Assembly: GCA_008508345.1 (NCBI GenBank)
Contig: QNGE01003313.1
Location: 1-64,000, forward strand
Direction of reading: 5' to 3'
DNA: 64,000 bases
DNA from: Paragonimus westermani
Taxonomy: Eukaryota > Platyhelminthes > Trematoda > Plagiorchiida > Troglotrematidae
Below, piece by piece: positions 36,701 to 48,681 of this stretch. Position 1 is the first letter of the stretch. Each line of letters opens with the position of its first letter. The notes below the pieces were generated by a model. The model saw nothing but the letters and a program-made list of their open reading frames with translations, ran no database searches and was not told the origin of the DNA. A program made the translations under genes and the position numbers.

Positions 36701-39700
36701 TCCTCACAACTTTTCCAACTTTGAAGCTATTCACCCACAGATGATATCCGATGCCTGTAATTGGAAGCAGATGCCGGTGATCGAATATCTGAAGACGGTG
36801 TACACACACGTGGGGTGGCCACGTCCACCAGCCGTAGTGTAATACCAGTCTCATAATTGTGCGCATAGAATTCTTAAGTTACGGTGGCTTATTCGTCGCC
36901 AGAAATAACCACGATGGAGGAATACTGCCCCCAATTTGAAGAAACGAGCCTCTATTTGATTTCCCACACGTCCGCTGCCACCCATCCAACTTCCTAAGTA
37001 AACGAATCAGCTAAAAGCACTCACAACCTTGTTAAATCTACGTAGCAGCTAGAGTCTCAGAGAAACAAGTTACTTCTTGAGGCTACAAAGCGTTTCCTAG
37101 GGCAGTTGGCAGAAGGCAAGATAGTGAACAACGCCATGTATCGGTTGGCTGCAAACAGCAACATCTTATCATACACGCAGTCCATATCAGCCTTCTACCA
37201 GGCAGATCTACACTGACATCTTGTGAATGAAGTACACGGTCGTCCACTATTTCATTTAGGATGAAACTGAGCAAAAGAATTGAAGACGACACCTTTGACA
37301 CTGTTGGTGCTGTATCAACACCCATGGTATGTTCACATCGTTGTTCGGTAGACCCCAACATCCGGTGGGCCCAAAAGGTGCACCTCGACCGAGAATCGGA
37401 TGCATCTTTATAATCACGGGAAATGGCGACTGGTGGTCGATAGCAGATGTGGCGCTGCATCGGAAGTTAACTAAGAGTGGGTCTGCTTAACAAGAGCCTG
37501 TCTAGTGTGAGAACATACCTGCTGTTCTTTAGTCTGCCCACATACCGTGATGAGTGTATAATAAATAATGGGTACCAAAATCTCAGACACACGTAGGTTA
37601 AAGCTCCCCTGTGTTTTTCATACGAGCTGTTCATCCCTTTATTGAATACAGAAGCCATTACCCAGTGAGCTGAACAGAGGGGAACGCCATCAGCTGTCCA
37701 CGCTAATTGAAAACAAGTGCGTCAAAGCATCGATTAGTGTTTCGACACGCTCTTCAAGAAATGCCGACATCAGGTCGCCATGACCAGCAGCCTTGTATCG
37801 GTTGAAAGCTAACATGCAATCGTACGTATTTATCTGCGTAATCGGTATACAGACCAAGAAGTGATACGGAAACACGTGGCGGTAACACAAGCAAACTGTC
37901 ACCTTATGTGACTCCTTGAAATGTTCCCTCCAATTACCAAACCTCCTTGACTCATTACTTTCAAGCGATGTATTCGGCTGAGTGTTGGTTTCACCAACAG
38001 GTGAACGCTTCGGCCGGTGGGAAAAGTTAGCTCAAAGAGTGTGTTAGTATCCCCTGAGGCAGACAGATTTCGTTTTCTTAAGCTACCCCATCGATAATCA
38101 GGTTGAGTACGATGTTAAGTGAACAACCATAAAGAACGTTCCATCCAGTAACTTTGTTGATTGTTCAGATATTCAGTGTTTGTTGTGTTGATGATACACC
38201 GTATCACATACCAGAGCGCCCATTGTATGAACTGCTTTTGAAATTTCAGTTGAGTAGCTGTCAGGGTCTGCACGACCAGTACCAAGTAGACAATGCGGGA
38301 GTCGTCAGTTAGACAAGTTAATTATTATCCTGGATTCTGAAATACAGCCGACAATGACTTCCAATGAACCTAGCGGACAGCGGATCTAGTTATCGTGGAG
38401 TGTGAATAGTAAATGTGCCAGCATTAACTCGCACTCTAGACGGAATTTATCGGGAAAATGCGAAAATGGTTAGTTACTAGTTATCGGAATCGGACAGCAT
38501 TTGTGAGAAATGGGACACAGGAGTAGCTTAAGAGGTAAGTTCGAAGAGACAGTGAGGGGGTAGGCCGACACAACAAATGCTGTAGATAGGACGACTCGCT
38601 TCATGCTATAAGGCGATCGATGCAGTATGGTTGTCGTGAGATCGGGTAATGCCGGAACATTTACATTTAGACATGAGAATGACGGGAGTTTTCAGAAGCC
38701 TCTATCGCAAGGCAGCAAGTAGGTAGCAGCGAACTAGAACTAGTATTGGCTTTACTCAAACTTCAAGCCTAAAGGACGAGGAGACCGTCAGATGTATAAC
38801 TAATGGCAAGCGATTCTGTTGGTGTGAACGTCTAGTTTAACCAAACACATCATCAAGATGCGCAAGGATAGAACTGTTCATAAAGGAGATTGTTGCTCGG
38901 TTCTGCACGTGTGCCACGACTGCCATGCGACAAACATATCCCTCCTACCCTCGATTTGCGGTAGACTTCACTGGCCCGACTGCCGCTGTTCACTGTAACC
39001 ACCAACAATATCTGCTGAACTGTCACGTCGCACATATATGTCCGATCACGGAGCACCACAGCGTTACTGTATAAACCATTAGTCACTCCACACATATGGG
39101 TAACGCTGAATTGTGATAGTCAATTTTGACAAATTTCAAAGAAGCTAAAATTATGCCAAGGCTTTTTGCATAGGGGTCTCTCTCGTGAGGGTTATCTTGG
39201 CTTTTTCTACAGTAAAATTTCTGGGACGAACAAAACGGGTTATTGTTGAAGAGTATTGTGTAAATGACACATTACGGACCAATAGCTTGGCAGATTTTTT
39301 AAGTTAGAATACCTAACTGTGGAAAAGCTGAGCATCGACTTCAATTTAGTGGCAGGAACAGAATGACCAGGTGCGGAAAGTGCCTCATCGCCATGCAAAA
39401 TCTCTGCACACCGGTCTGCTTTTCGTTTTGTTTGCGCAATCAATTGACAATATTACACAGATCTCCCACTCAATTTTCTAGCTCCGTCCTACTATGAACA
39501 TCGTCACACCTGTGATCTCGATAAAGCAGCCCAAACGTAACTTCACAACACAGGTACTTCCTGGAAGTGAACTGAGTAGGAACACTGTGGCGGTCACACC
39601 GAATACCTGTGAGCCCCTTCTGTGAGTTCAATCCCCGTTTATCGTGACTTGTCTGATCCCCGTAATTTTAGTGTTGCATTCGTTCGTTCTTGTTACCACA

Positions 39701-42176
39701 GATAGCCCAGTAAAGTAGATCTGCGTTTATTTGGGCTATTCAGTGGCTAACACCAGGCTAATACAGACGTATTCATCGGGGACGATATGCACACTGGAAC
39801 AAGTGGGAAAAGGCGCCTTTGTACAGCTTAAGTCTTTTCAGCACCACCTGGGAGGATCAGTTTCCGCGTTAGCATGCTGTACGCACAAAACGTTGGGTTG
39901 CTTTCTGTTGTGTCTTGTTAAGTACGCGCACACATATTACGTACGTTTCGCAGGATTAGCCACTCAGAGCACGCCAGTGCACTCGTATCTCCGCACCCGC
40001 TGATGTTTAATTGGATTGGATCCCGTGATCTTGGTTATTGCACAAGTGATGTCTAGTCTGTTAAGCTACAGTGACACCGTACGATCGGTTCTACTTGCTG
40101 CTGACTGCAGTTCTTACAGCCTTTGTCCCCCTTACTATAAATATAACACTGCTGCCTAACTGTACCTGTTTTCGAAATTCACGATACAGCAAGTGCACAG
40201 TCAATTCGTTAAAATACGCGAGCTACTCAACTAATTGTATTTTGGGACTTATGGGTTATAACACTTCCAAATGTGTTTGCGTATCTTCTGTTCTTATCAC
40301 AACAATGATTTTGGCTACCTTTGATTCACTGTACTCTGCTCAGTCGATTCAACTGATTCATGATAAACTTTAGTACCGGACAGTGGTAAGTAATAAATTA
40401 AGGGTAAAAAATTACGTTACATCAACGCCCCTACGGTAACCAGAGTCAATACGTCTGATCACTTAAGCCCAAAAATAGACGAATATGTGTCATAATCCAC
40501 TGTAGCAGCGACTGTCGACTGCCAGCCCAAATATGCCGGTTGATTGGTACGTTCCATCAAAAGGTCACAAGGTGAAACGAATCCTATCTTTCAAAACGAT
40601 AGCACATAAATCCAAATCACAATTCTTGAAATTTATCGAAGCAGCAGTGATTAATCGGTTTAACCCAGCGTAATGTACATGGGGAGAAATATTACTGAAT
40701 CTTAGGGTACCCTGGACATATTAGGTATCCACCTCAACTGCATCGATTGTTCATTTTGATCAGGCCCCATATATGACTACGGATATTACTATACATCTGT
40801 TACTAAGGACAACACAAACAGGTTTATAACAATGCTGAATACGCTTGACCACGGGTTTGAGCCTTCGGTACCATGACCGCTACTGCTGCCTGAAGTAGAA
40901 TTGTCTCACATTTTCATCCGGCTCAAGCATGACCTATTCTGTCTCACACGATGTAAGTCTTGAAAAACCAAACTAACTCAAACGGTGTTACAGTTTTAGA
41001 TTCACTAACCTTTAGGTAATTTCCGTCCATCATTAGTGTGATAATTTTGACCAGCGAATCCAGAATATCATCACGACAACACTAAAAACATAAGACGTCA
41101 CATTTTCCGGAAGAGACGACCTTACCCTCTCCTGGAGTGCACGCAGTAACGTTTTAACATACTCAACGGTCTGAGTATACGTGGCGCTGGCGATTTTACC
41201 AGAATACGACAATTTTTCTTCTTTCGGTCGTGCATTCAACGCGTGACCCCATTTGGACAGAAGAAACTGTTCGAACGAAAATGGAATGGACAAATGAAAG
41301 GCAAATTATGGGCTATGTAAAGTCAGTATAAACAGAAGATTTTACAGTCGAGAAGTCATAACTGTGAAAATGAGTACCATCAACCTCCCAAAATGACGAT
41401 ATGACTATATTTGGATCGATGCAGAACGGAAGCCTGGTATTCTAGTTATCCGTGCTCTCTCTGCACCTAAATTTGAGGCACGGAGGAACAAAACGCGAGG
41501 AAGTTCCGCAGCACATCTGCACAACGACTTCCACGATTGTCTATAGTGTTCATTTCACGGTAGTACCAACGATCAAACAGGTCAACTGCGACAACGTATA
41601 ATGCAATAAAGACGCGATTGTCAAGTAATCCACTTCATCGAAAACTGCAGTCATACAGGAAGTGCAATACCGAATGTCCTAAAGGTGGTGCACAAAACCA
41701 ATACCTTTGGCAAGTAACTATGACGTTGATATTTCAAGCCCCCCCCCACCCCGAAAAACGACGTGATTACAGCGACATCTGCGGTATTCAAGAATCACCG
41801 TTTAAACAGAGCTAAATGTTCCGAGCATCAAAGGACTTTGTCTTTGACCGAAATCACCGGTGGAGTGTGACATGACGAGGATCCACACCGGTGACCATCG
41901 TGCTATTTGTAAATATATAATCAGAAGCACCAGCAGAAGAATGACAAAAGCGGTAAGATTCCAAGATGTCTGTAGCACAGGTAGTCGGATGAACAGTGTG
42001 ACTATCAGTCACGCTAGTTCCACCAACTGCATCAAGCTCATGCCCATTATCTCCTTAATCTTTCAGGCTGAGTAGGTCCCACGTAGTGAGCGTAATTTAA
42101 TTTGTAGCACATGAAAACAGTTCACCGCCTGAAGAGACGGTCATACTCGTGACAGGTGTGCTTGCATAATCACCTG

Positions 42177-42217
<41 letters not shown>

Positions 42218-44218
42218 NACAGTCTCTTGGTCCTCCAGGTTGGGACTAGAGGGAGGTTAATATCTCTTCCCGAAAAATGTGCCAGCTCTGGTACAACACC
42301 ACCCAGCCAGTGTCCTGCAGTACAAGGTTTTATGCCAAAGGCTTTGGATTAGAATCCTAATCGTACCCCTGTCTCAACCCATATACAACCATGAATAATC
42401 ACAACATCAGTAATCCCATACTGCACCGGCCGTGTCGCAGTACAAACCGCGTCGCCCTATCTGCTATATACAGCAGGATGGATAGGCAAAAGCTTGCTAC
42501 TGCAAACCCCTCTCCCAATGCCAATCAAACTAAGCCCTCGGGCCCCTCCCGACCTCCATTTCTGATCATCGCCCTACAGGTCCCACAACAAGTATAGCTA
42601 ATCATAGTAACACTGAGCCAAGAAGTGCCATCTCTTGCAATTTAGTACCAAGCCTCTGTCGTACATTGCTTAGACCTATAATGCGAATTAATATACGTGT
42701 TTTCAATGTTCGTACGCTAAAACCGATAGGCCAACAGGCTGCTCTTGTACAAACGTTAGACTCATTGAATGTCGATGTCTGCTGTATTTCGGAGACTAGA
42801 ACCCAGGGCAGTAGTCAATCTATGGAAACAACAGTATCTACAAGGTCTACCCGATACTGGTCATATAATTCGGGTGATTCCAAGGCCGCCGCTGCCGGTC
42901 AGGCTGAAGTGGGTATAGTCTTCAGCATGACGGTCACAGCCGCATTAGTAGATTGAATTGCTGTTAACAGTCCGCTTGATAGGTTCTGTTAAGGTCAGCT
43001 CTAGACGTAGGACTTTCAGAAATCCTTTCACTGTCTGCTTATACTCTAACTGATTGTAGTGACACCGCGTAGAGGATGCGTTTTACCCGAATCTGGCCGC
43101 TCTTCTTCGGTCGACACATGGTTCTGATACAGTCGTTCTGGACGGAGATATAAATACCCAGGTCTACCACCATAAAGAGGCCAAATCTCGTCAAAGTGGC
43201 AGGTTCGGGATGGCACCACATCGCCCAGATGATGGCCGGCGATTGTTGCAGCTGTGCACTGAGCACAAGGTATTTTCAATGAGGGCTTAAAACCGCAATC
43301 ATGTTACTGTTTCGAGCTGATAACCCAAAAATTGACCGTAAAAATCACGGTTTACCTTTAAATAACGAAGAACATGATCCGTAACTTTCTCACGGAAGCC
43401 TTCCTCCAGCTCAGCTGTTATGGTGACGGGGGTAAGTTTACTGATAGCGACCACAGTGGATGTAGCATCATCTGTTGCTGTGCCCTCACGATAGACCACA
43501 AAGCGAGCAAGATCCATCTTCATTCTTTCTATTTCTTCTGCGTCCAAAACTGTTTCCTTTGTTTTCACGTCGGACACTGGCGTGTCACCTGACTGTGCAT
43601 CAGCAGCTGTTCTTCCACGTCCAGAGGAATAAAATTCTTCATCTTCCGCATCATCAACCTAAACCAGAGTTGCCAAAAATACGTAACTCACTTTATCTAA
43701 TGCAGCAATCAGGTCGTTTCGCATGCCTTTGGACTCCGGTTCTAGCAACTGAAGGCGTTTCAGGCGTTGGAAAGTATCATAATCACTTTCACCGAATAGA
43801 CGAATAGGTTGATTACGTTCACGAAGGATTCGTACGACCTGAACGTCAATCCTTCGAAAAACAAACATACCTCTTTCCGCGGCATCAATTTGCCTTTTTC
43901 ACGCTCTTCACGACTTCTCTCCTCAAATTTTTTCAGCAGCAAATTCTCCTCTTCGTTCTATGGGTGGTCATGGCAAACAGGCAACTGAACATACCTTATT
44001 AAACCAACTCGAATCGACCTGCTCTTCGGAGTTATCTTTGCTGCGCTTGGATTTTGCGAGGTATTCCTTTTCTTCTTGTTCACGTAGAGCTGACCGTTTG
44101 AAGTATTTGTTCTCACCCTATGAGCGGTTTCACATTGTGACACGAAAGAACTCACCACCAACTTGTTACTTTCAAGGTAGCTACGTTTCTTTGCTATTTC
44201 TGCTTTTAAAAGATCCAT
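33494..44218 (-). CDS. PRPF18: Pre-mRNA-splicing factor 18 (eight exons)
   Basis: PRPF18 is a nuclear U5 snRNP-associated factor that acts with SLU7 in the second step of splicing. Exons by plus coordinates: 44156-44218, 43995-44117, 43871-43957, 43692-43838, 43356-43658, 41126-41266, 41010-41081 and 33494-33733. All introns are GT-AG and fall between codons. Together they give 391 codons, against 342 in human. Exon 1 opens [12 protein letters not shown] as in the family. Residues about 92-137 carry the splicing-factor motif ([16 protein letters not shown]). Residues 242-391 form the Prp18 helical domain, including [12 protein letters not shown]. Most of the extra length is an acidic linker in exon 5. 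The ATG at 44218 is chosen because the frame upstream has no other ATG. Confidence 0.95.
36034..36087 (+). repeat. SINE-like tail, matches 56462-56516
   Basis: ATTCTGTCGC, TTCGAATTCAACCGAAA and CAGTTGA(G/T)TC occur in the same order and spacing in the right arm of the tRNA-like inverted repeat at 56.4 kb. The TTCGAATTC part resembles a B box. Confidence 0.5.
36615..37905 (-). mobile_element. APE-type LINE, RT fragment
   Basis: Minus strand in order: LTHLF preceded by a [15 protein letters not shown] segment (37905-37690, the PAELFKAGGDELL..LTHLF region), [17 protein letters not shown] (37450-37400, for PTIVVFLDYKAAFDS, so both usual aspartate positions are altered), and the tail [20 protein letters not shown] (36830-36750, for ETWPLR...FDHRCLR). 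The same family is at 46.5-49.4 kb. Frames are shifted and the copy is dead. Confidence 0.82.
41010..41266 (-). CDS. PRPF18: PRPF18 exons 6 and 7 with a 44-nt intron
   Basis: Exon 6 (41266-41126) starts [18 protein letters not shown] after a GAACAG acceptor and ends LLRALQER. Exon 7 (41081-41010) encodes [18 protein letters not shown] and ends at GNYLK. The intron between (41125-41082) is 44 nt, GTAAG to TTTTTAG. Together they cover the first helices of the Prp18 domain. Confidence 0.94.
42178..42217. repeat. (AT)n microsatellite followed by N
   Basis: About 20 TA/AT units; position 42218 is N, so the true array length is uncertain. Confidence 0.95.
42390..43290 (+). mobile_element. APE-type LINE, 5' region and endonuclease fragment
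   Basis: The frame at 42681-42956 reads [20 protein letters not shown], then [12 protein letters not shown] and [21 protein letters not shown]. This matches the start of the APE endonuclease of flatworm endonuclease-reverse transcriptases (WNVRTL, SETR, AGVGIV). After a decayed stretch, 43090-43285 carries LLRSTHGSD, then DGDINTQV (for AGDMNAQV), and ends near LLQLC(T)EH. The fragment keeps the 5' part and lacks the RT, the reverse of usual 5' truncation, so a deletion or rearrangement is likely. It is antisense to PRPF18. Confidence 0.85.
43356..44218 (-). CDS. PRPF18: PRPF18 exons 1-5 with four 32-38 nt introns
   Basis: Introns are 44155-44118 (38 nt), 43994-43958 (37 nt), 43870-43839 (32 nt) and 43691-43659 (33 nt), all GT-AG. 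Exons 1-3 encode the charged N-terminal region ([10 protein letters not shown], then [16 protein letters not shown]). Exon 4 encodes [20 protein letters not shown] through [11 protein letters not shown], the motif shared with PRPF4. Exon 5 encodes an acidic, poorly conserved linker and ends HVLRYLK. Clusters of very short 5' introns followed by long ones are known in flatworm genes. Confidence 0.95.
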
Positions 44219-45394
44219 CGGACGGAAGCGGTCTAGTTGATCGACTGAAACAATATGAACGAGTAAAAATTGTTTCAAGTATAAAACAGACTAAATTATA
44301 AGTCTTCGACAAAACTAGAAGCAACCAAAAGATTACTCTGAGCGTACACGGTTAGGCTCATGAGAAATGAAGTATATAAATGGTATACATATATGCAAAT
44401 GAATTCGAAACAATGAATTTCTGACGGCGAACGCCAAATAAACTGAAGTAAAAGTGGGTTTAAAAAAGATCTAAGTAAAGGCCACAAACGGAGGTTGAGT
44501 AACCTTGCTTATATTGCTGTCTTGGGTGTTGTCACCCTTAACAAAGGTCACACAGGATCTAACGCGCAGAAGCGGGTCTATTGGCGGCTCCTTTGCCATG
44601 TCCTACATAATGGTCGAGATCGATTGACGGTTGGTTTTGTCATTAGAAGCCTCAAATCACTTTTGAAGTGGTGCACTTGGTACCCCCAATTCCACGCCAG
44701 AAGTTTCGCCACTGTAACCGATTGCTATTGGTGTGGCATACATGTTACGGAAAGTTACAGCGTCTGTATGGTATAATTGAGGAATCGAACATGTACACCG
44801 TACACCTAGTTTCATCGTCCACCACGGAAACTTACAGTGCCGAACATCAACCAGGCAATGGAAAATGGATTGCTGCTGCTATATAAGCATAAGGCGTCAG
44901 CTTCATTAACGTCGCATTACCACCACTGCCTCCGGCGCAGGGTTTTAAAACACTAGTTCACATTCGTTTTGACGGAGTAACCCTTTCAACCAGTTATTCT
45001 AGGACGACCTGAAGAATAAACCAACAAAACATACCCATTTATTGATTACACCTTACCGTTAGTATTGTTAAATTGAAGAAGAGTACTAAGCCGCGCAAGA
45101 ATTGTCCAAAAAGAGCGTGGCTCTGGACATTCCGAATGTTCACAATGCCCAGCATTTCAGTAGAATGCCATCTTTAAATGCCACCCTTTAAAAATCGTGC
45201 ATTCTCATGTACGAATGACTTGAGACATTTCCAAGAGACCTTTGTTATCATCATCCACATTAGTGCTAACTTGTAGTGATACATAAATGTCACGCAGACA
45301 CGGAGAGAAAACAGGTCCTAACTGAGGACTAACATAAGGGAGTGAAACCTGAATATGAAAAATACCTATGTTTAAACTTAGGCATTTAAAACCA
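44219..45394. other. Upstream region of PRPF18, no gene seen
   Basis: Should contain the PRPF18 5' UTR and promoter. I see no unambiguous TATA or initiator. Short frames on the plus strand at 44495-44886 have no recognisable domain. Confidence 0.5.
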
Positions 45395-45520
45395 CAGCGC
45401 TTGTACCTTGCAAACAAATAACAGCTCTGTAAGGCGTCGTCAGGAAGAGAGCTCCCTTACGGACTTCACTGCCCCCATATAATTGAATGTGCTTACTTCA
45501 CATACAACTTGGCAGAAAAA
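45395..45520 (-). repeat. LINE 3'-region copy
   Basis: Aligns with 46670-46800 through ACCTTGCAAACAAA, GCTC(T)TGT, CAGGAAGAGAGCT, CCTTACGG, TTCACTGCC and ACAACTTGG. Shares its family with 49400-49650. Confidence 0.6.
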
Positions 45521-46489
45521 CAACTGTCAGTGGACGCGGTAAATCACATTACCTGACTTTTCCAGCCATCAGTCGCGGTCCGAGAGATGAGTCCAACCTA
45601 TCGCGGATAACTCTTTGACGATTGTTTTCATTTCTCTATGTTAGGTAGTATGTTTGAACCGTATTTTACGCTAGTCAGCCGCGGTATCGACACAGTTTAT
45701 CTTACGTGAAACGAACAAAACCATACGAAGGCACCTGGAGAGTGTTCGTATAAACATTCCAACGATGCGTTACGTATAAAAAAGCAACAAATGGATGAGT
45801 GTTGAGAAGTTATATGACATCCGCTTGTCACCGTGAAATTAATGAAGAAATTCTCAAAAATGTTCGTGGCAAAGCATTAAGGCTACCCCAATCGGCATAC
45901 ACTGCTTTCATCTAACGCACAGACCGCGTGGGCCGATTATGCGCTAGGAAGGCCGACAAGTGCTACAAACCTGCGTCACTGTAGGAACATAAATATGTCA
46001 GAATAAGAGTGGTGCGTAGATGAACTGACGAACTAGGGGTGGGTAGGTAGATGTTATGCATCCCAACAGAAACAGTCGATGGAAGTAAGTTAATCCTATT
46101 GAGGCCTAGCTATAAGGGGATAAAGTAAAGCAAATTCGAAGATGACGACATTCTGACTGTTAGGAACAGACAAAATACCAAACAACTCCATAGGTCAAGA
46201 CAGGCTAACAATTGTTATCAGTGAATCGTCCACGTTTGAACAACAAACGATACCATCAACCCTCCCACAGGCAATGTCTTTCGACAGATTTCTTTCGGAC
46301 AGTTTCTCGGTGCAAATCAAGGCTTCAGCAAAATATCTTCACTAGAAGTACATCGAACACAACCCTAGAATGTTTTTGACTGATTAAAACATAGCTCAGA
46401 ACGTACACTTTCAACAATCATATCAAGCATTGGCTGAAAAGAGTGGATGACACTCACGTCTCCTGGCCAACCTAGTTATAGCGCAAAAT
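45521..46489. other. Intergenic, nothing recognised
   Basis: No coding or repeat signal beyond short chance frames. Confidence 0.45.
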
Positions 46490-46760
46490 TCTCTTACGGT
46501 AATCACCACAGGCAGCAATATATCAGTGAGTCGGACTGATGCTTATCTGCCACACAATAATGAAAAGGGAAAAAGCAAACCCTGAATAGAAAAAGAAAAA
46601 AAGGACGGAAAGAGACCTAACCACCAAAAACTAGCCACGTCTATATATTCAAACGTACAACACCAAGGTACCTACAACTCGCAAACAAACAACCGAGCTG
46701 TGGGTGGAAGTAAGATGTTACCAGCAAGACAGCTTCCTTACAGCTTTCACTGCCCGCGTC
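46490..46760 (-). repeat. LINE 3' region, copy
   Basis: Similar in order to 49400-49650: CAGCAATA.ATCAG, TGATGCTTA.CTG.CACACAA, an A-rich block, ACTA...ACGTCTATAT, AAGGT(A/G)CCTACA, ACAACCGAGCT and CAGCAAGACAGCTTCCTT. In the minus-strand sense it follows the RT tail and is the likely 3' UTR. Confidence 0.7.
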
Positions 46761-47030
46761 GTTCAGTACACTCACTTCACAAACAACTTGGACAAACGAC
46801 AACATTCACGCCACTGAGCTCGGTTAGCCGCCATCTCAGCTAACGTCTATGTGAATCGCGAAGGCCCCAGCACGGCAGACGAACCTAATCTACAGTGGCC
46901 AACGCCTTCGTGAATTTCATTTGTCTACGCCAAGTCATCATCTGTCCGCCTCGTACCTTGTGCTAATCGGTCAGAGCGTCGGCAAAGAGTGCACGGGGTG
47001 GCTGGCATCCTCAATACATTACCTAACCAT

Positions 47031-48351
47031 CTAGGTCCGTGCAAATGGAAGGAGTGAACATGAAAAGTCGTTTGACAATCTGCGCCAACACACCCGCTTC
47101 CTAACCTCTTCCTTGTTTACTCGCTGGTGCCACTCGATACGAGCGACTGAATGCAGATATCGATGGTCAAATGCCTGGAGACAGTTCATGTCCCCTACCC
47201 TGAGTGGCCAAGTTTCGCTGCTGTAATGTAATATAGTCCTCACTGTCACCTCATGTAGACGACCGTTAAACTTCGGGGAGATACCTCTCTGTCACCATAG
47301 GTGCTTCAAATTGGCGAACACTGCCCTAGCCCTAGAGATACGCATTTATACTTCATTCCCTACACCTCCGCCGCCACCGCTGATGCAGCTTCCCAGGTAT
47401 GTATACCGGTCAATGACCGTCATGATTTCACCATTTAAAAGTAAATCCACGTAATCACAGCAATCTTGCAGAAGCAATCTTCATTTTCAGGCTGTAAGGC
47501 GCATTCCAAAGTACTTAGTCGAACGCAACATAGCGTTTAACGTTGCTTGTGCTATCTGAAAGTTGTCAAACAGTAACACCTTGTTAGCAAGATCAAGATC
47601 AGTCAGTACTTCACCAGGTAGAAGGTCCACGCAGGCATCTTGCGAGCACCGTAGAGTCCCCTGTTATTTGGTCTATGGCAAAATCGAACAAAAATGGCGA
47701 AAGTGGACAGCCCTGATTTAGGCCACTGCAAGTGCTGAAACTGTCAGGCAGTTCATCGTAATTTCTAATCTGAGCCGAATTATGGGAATAAAGAGCCGAC
47801 AGTATGTTCACATACTTGGTTGGTACACTTCCGTGTTTGGGAAGACTCTGAAAATGTAGATCGATCCACCGAATCGAACGCTTCTCTGTAGTTGGGAAAT
47901 ACGGCGATTGTTGGCTGGCGGTACACATGACGTTCCAGAATTCGATGGGGAGTAAAAATGTGATATATACACCTTTGCTCAGGGCGAAAGCCTGCCTGCT
48001 CTCCTCTGGTGTTTGCCTCCCAAGCTGCACTGAGTCGGCTGGGGCAAACTAAGTCCCAGACGGATTTTGCAGGAGCCCCCTGACACCTTTCTTGAATATG
48101 GGAACTATTGTCCCGTGACTCCAACACTAAGAGATGGTCTCCGTCATCCACACAAGTTGGAACAACTGAGTCAAGGCCTCAACTAAAGCCTCCCCACCTT
48201 CTTTGAAGAGTGCCAGCAAGAGATCATTTGGACCAGTAGCCCTGTTGTGGTTGAGGACCGGGGTGCAATTGCGGACCTCATTCTCAGTGGGTGGTTGCAA
48301 ACCTACCGACCAAGGTGTTACAATACAAGTCTGTTTGTGTGGCGGTAACAC
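47031..48351 (-). pseudogene. LINE reverse transcriptase, broken
   Basis: Order on the minus strand: NHNRATGPNDLLLALFKEGG (48260-48190), EQAGFRPEQRCIYHIFT (near 48000), PTIAVFPNYREAFDSVDRST (the F-D catalytic region, about 47900), SGLNQGCPLSPFLFDFAID (about 47720), and ETWPLRVGDM...FDHRYLHSVARI (47213-47110). The YADD segment between the last two is not visible, suggesting a deletion. Several frames are used. Confidence 0.88.
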
Positions 48352-48522
48352 AGTAGAAGCCAGAAGCCAGGTAAATTAACCCTAAGTGTTCCGCCCATCA
48401 CTCTCATTTTTTGGACTTATTATGGATGAGTGTACCATCTGCCTCACCGATAGTTTTACTGACAGACGGTCACCTGAGACCATCAGAAGGGATACGCTTG
48501 AAGAGTCTGTCGGCATTCTCTG

Positions 48523-48613
48523 AAGCAAAAATGGTTTCCCTTTTTTGACTTTCTCCACTAACCAAGCNAAGCAAAAATGGTTTCCCTTTTTTGACTTTCT
48601 CCACTAACCAAGC
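48523..48613. other. Perfect 45-bp duplication flanking an N (assembly join)
   Basis: 48523-48567 and 48569-48613 are identical and separated only by N at 48568. This is what two overlapping contig ends look like when joined without merging. It lies between the LINE linker and RT parts, so spacing there is unreliable. Confidence 0.85.
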
Positions 48614-48681
48614 CTCATGGTCGACGATTAGGCTATACTTCAGCTTTCTATTTATATCCTATCTAAATGTTATAGGAATTA

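Larger units (their letters stand above)
33734..41009 (-). other. PRPF18 intron 7 (7276 nt)
   Basis: Donor GTTAGTG and acceptor TTCAG. Contents are a LINE RT fragment in the gene's own orientation (36615-37905) and a short SINE-like tail (36034-36087). The remaining sequence shows only small frames without family resemblance. Confidence 0.85.
41267..43355 (-). other. PRPF18 intron 5 (2089 nt)
   Basis: Donor GTAAAC, acceptor GAACAG. It holds an antisense LINE endonuclease fragment (42390-43290), an AT microsatellite ending in an N (42178-42218) and a C-rich run near 41741. Confidence 0.88.

Noticed and set aside
39585..39655. Possible third hammerhead-SINE copy around AGTTCAATCCCCG
   Set aside because: Only the B-box-like part matches; no hammerhead core follows.
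40840..40940. tRNA-like B box on the minus strand (GGCTCAAACCC) in PRPF18 intron 7
   Set aside because: No convincing A box and no related copy in the window.
44219..44278. Longer PRPF18 N-terminus starting upstream of 44218
   Set aside because: The upstream frame starts at TTG, not ATG, and the family's N-terminus begins at the ATG used here.
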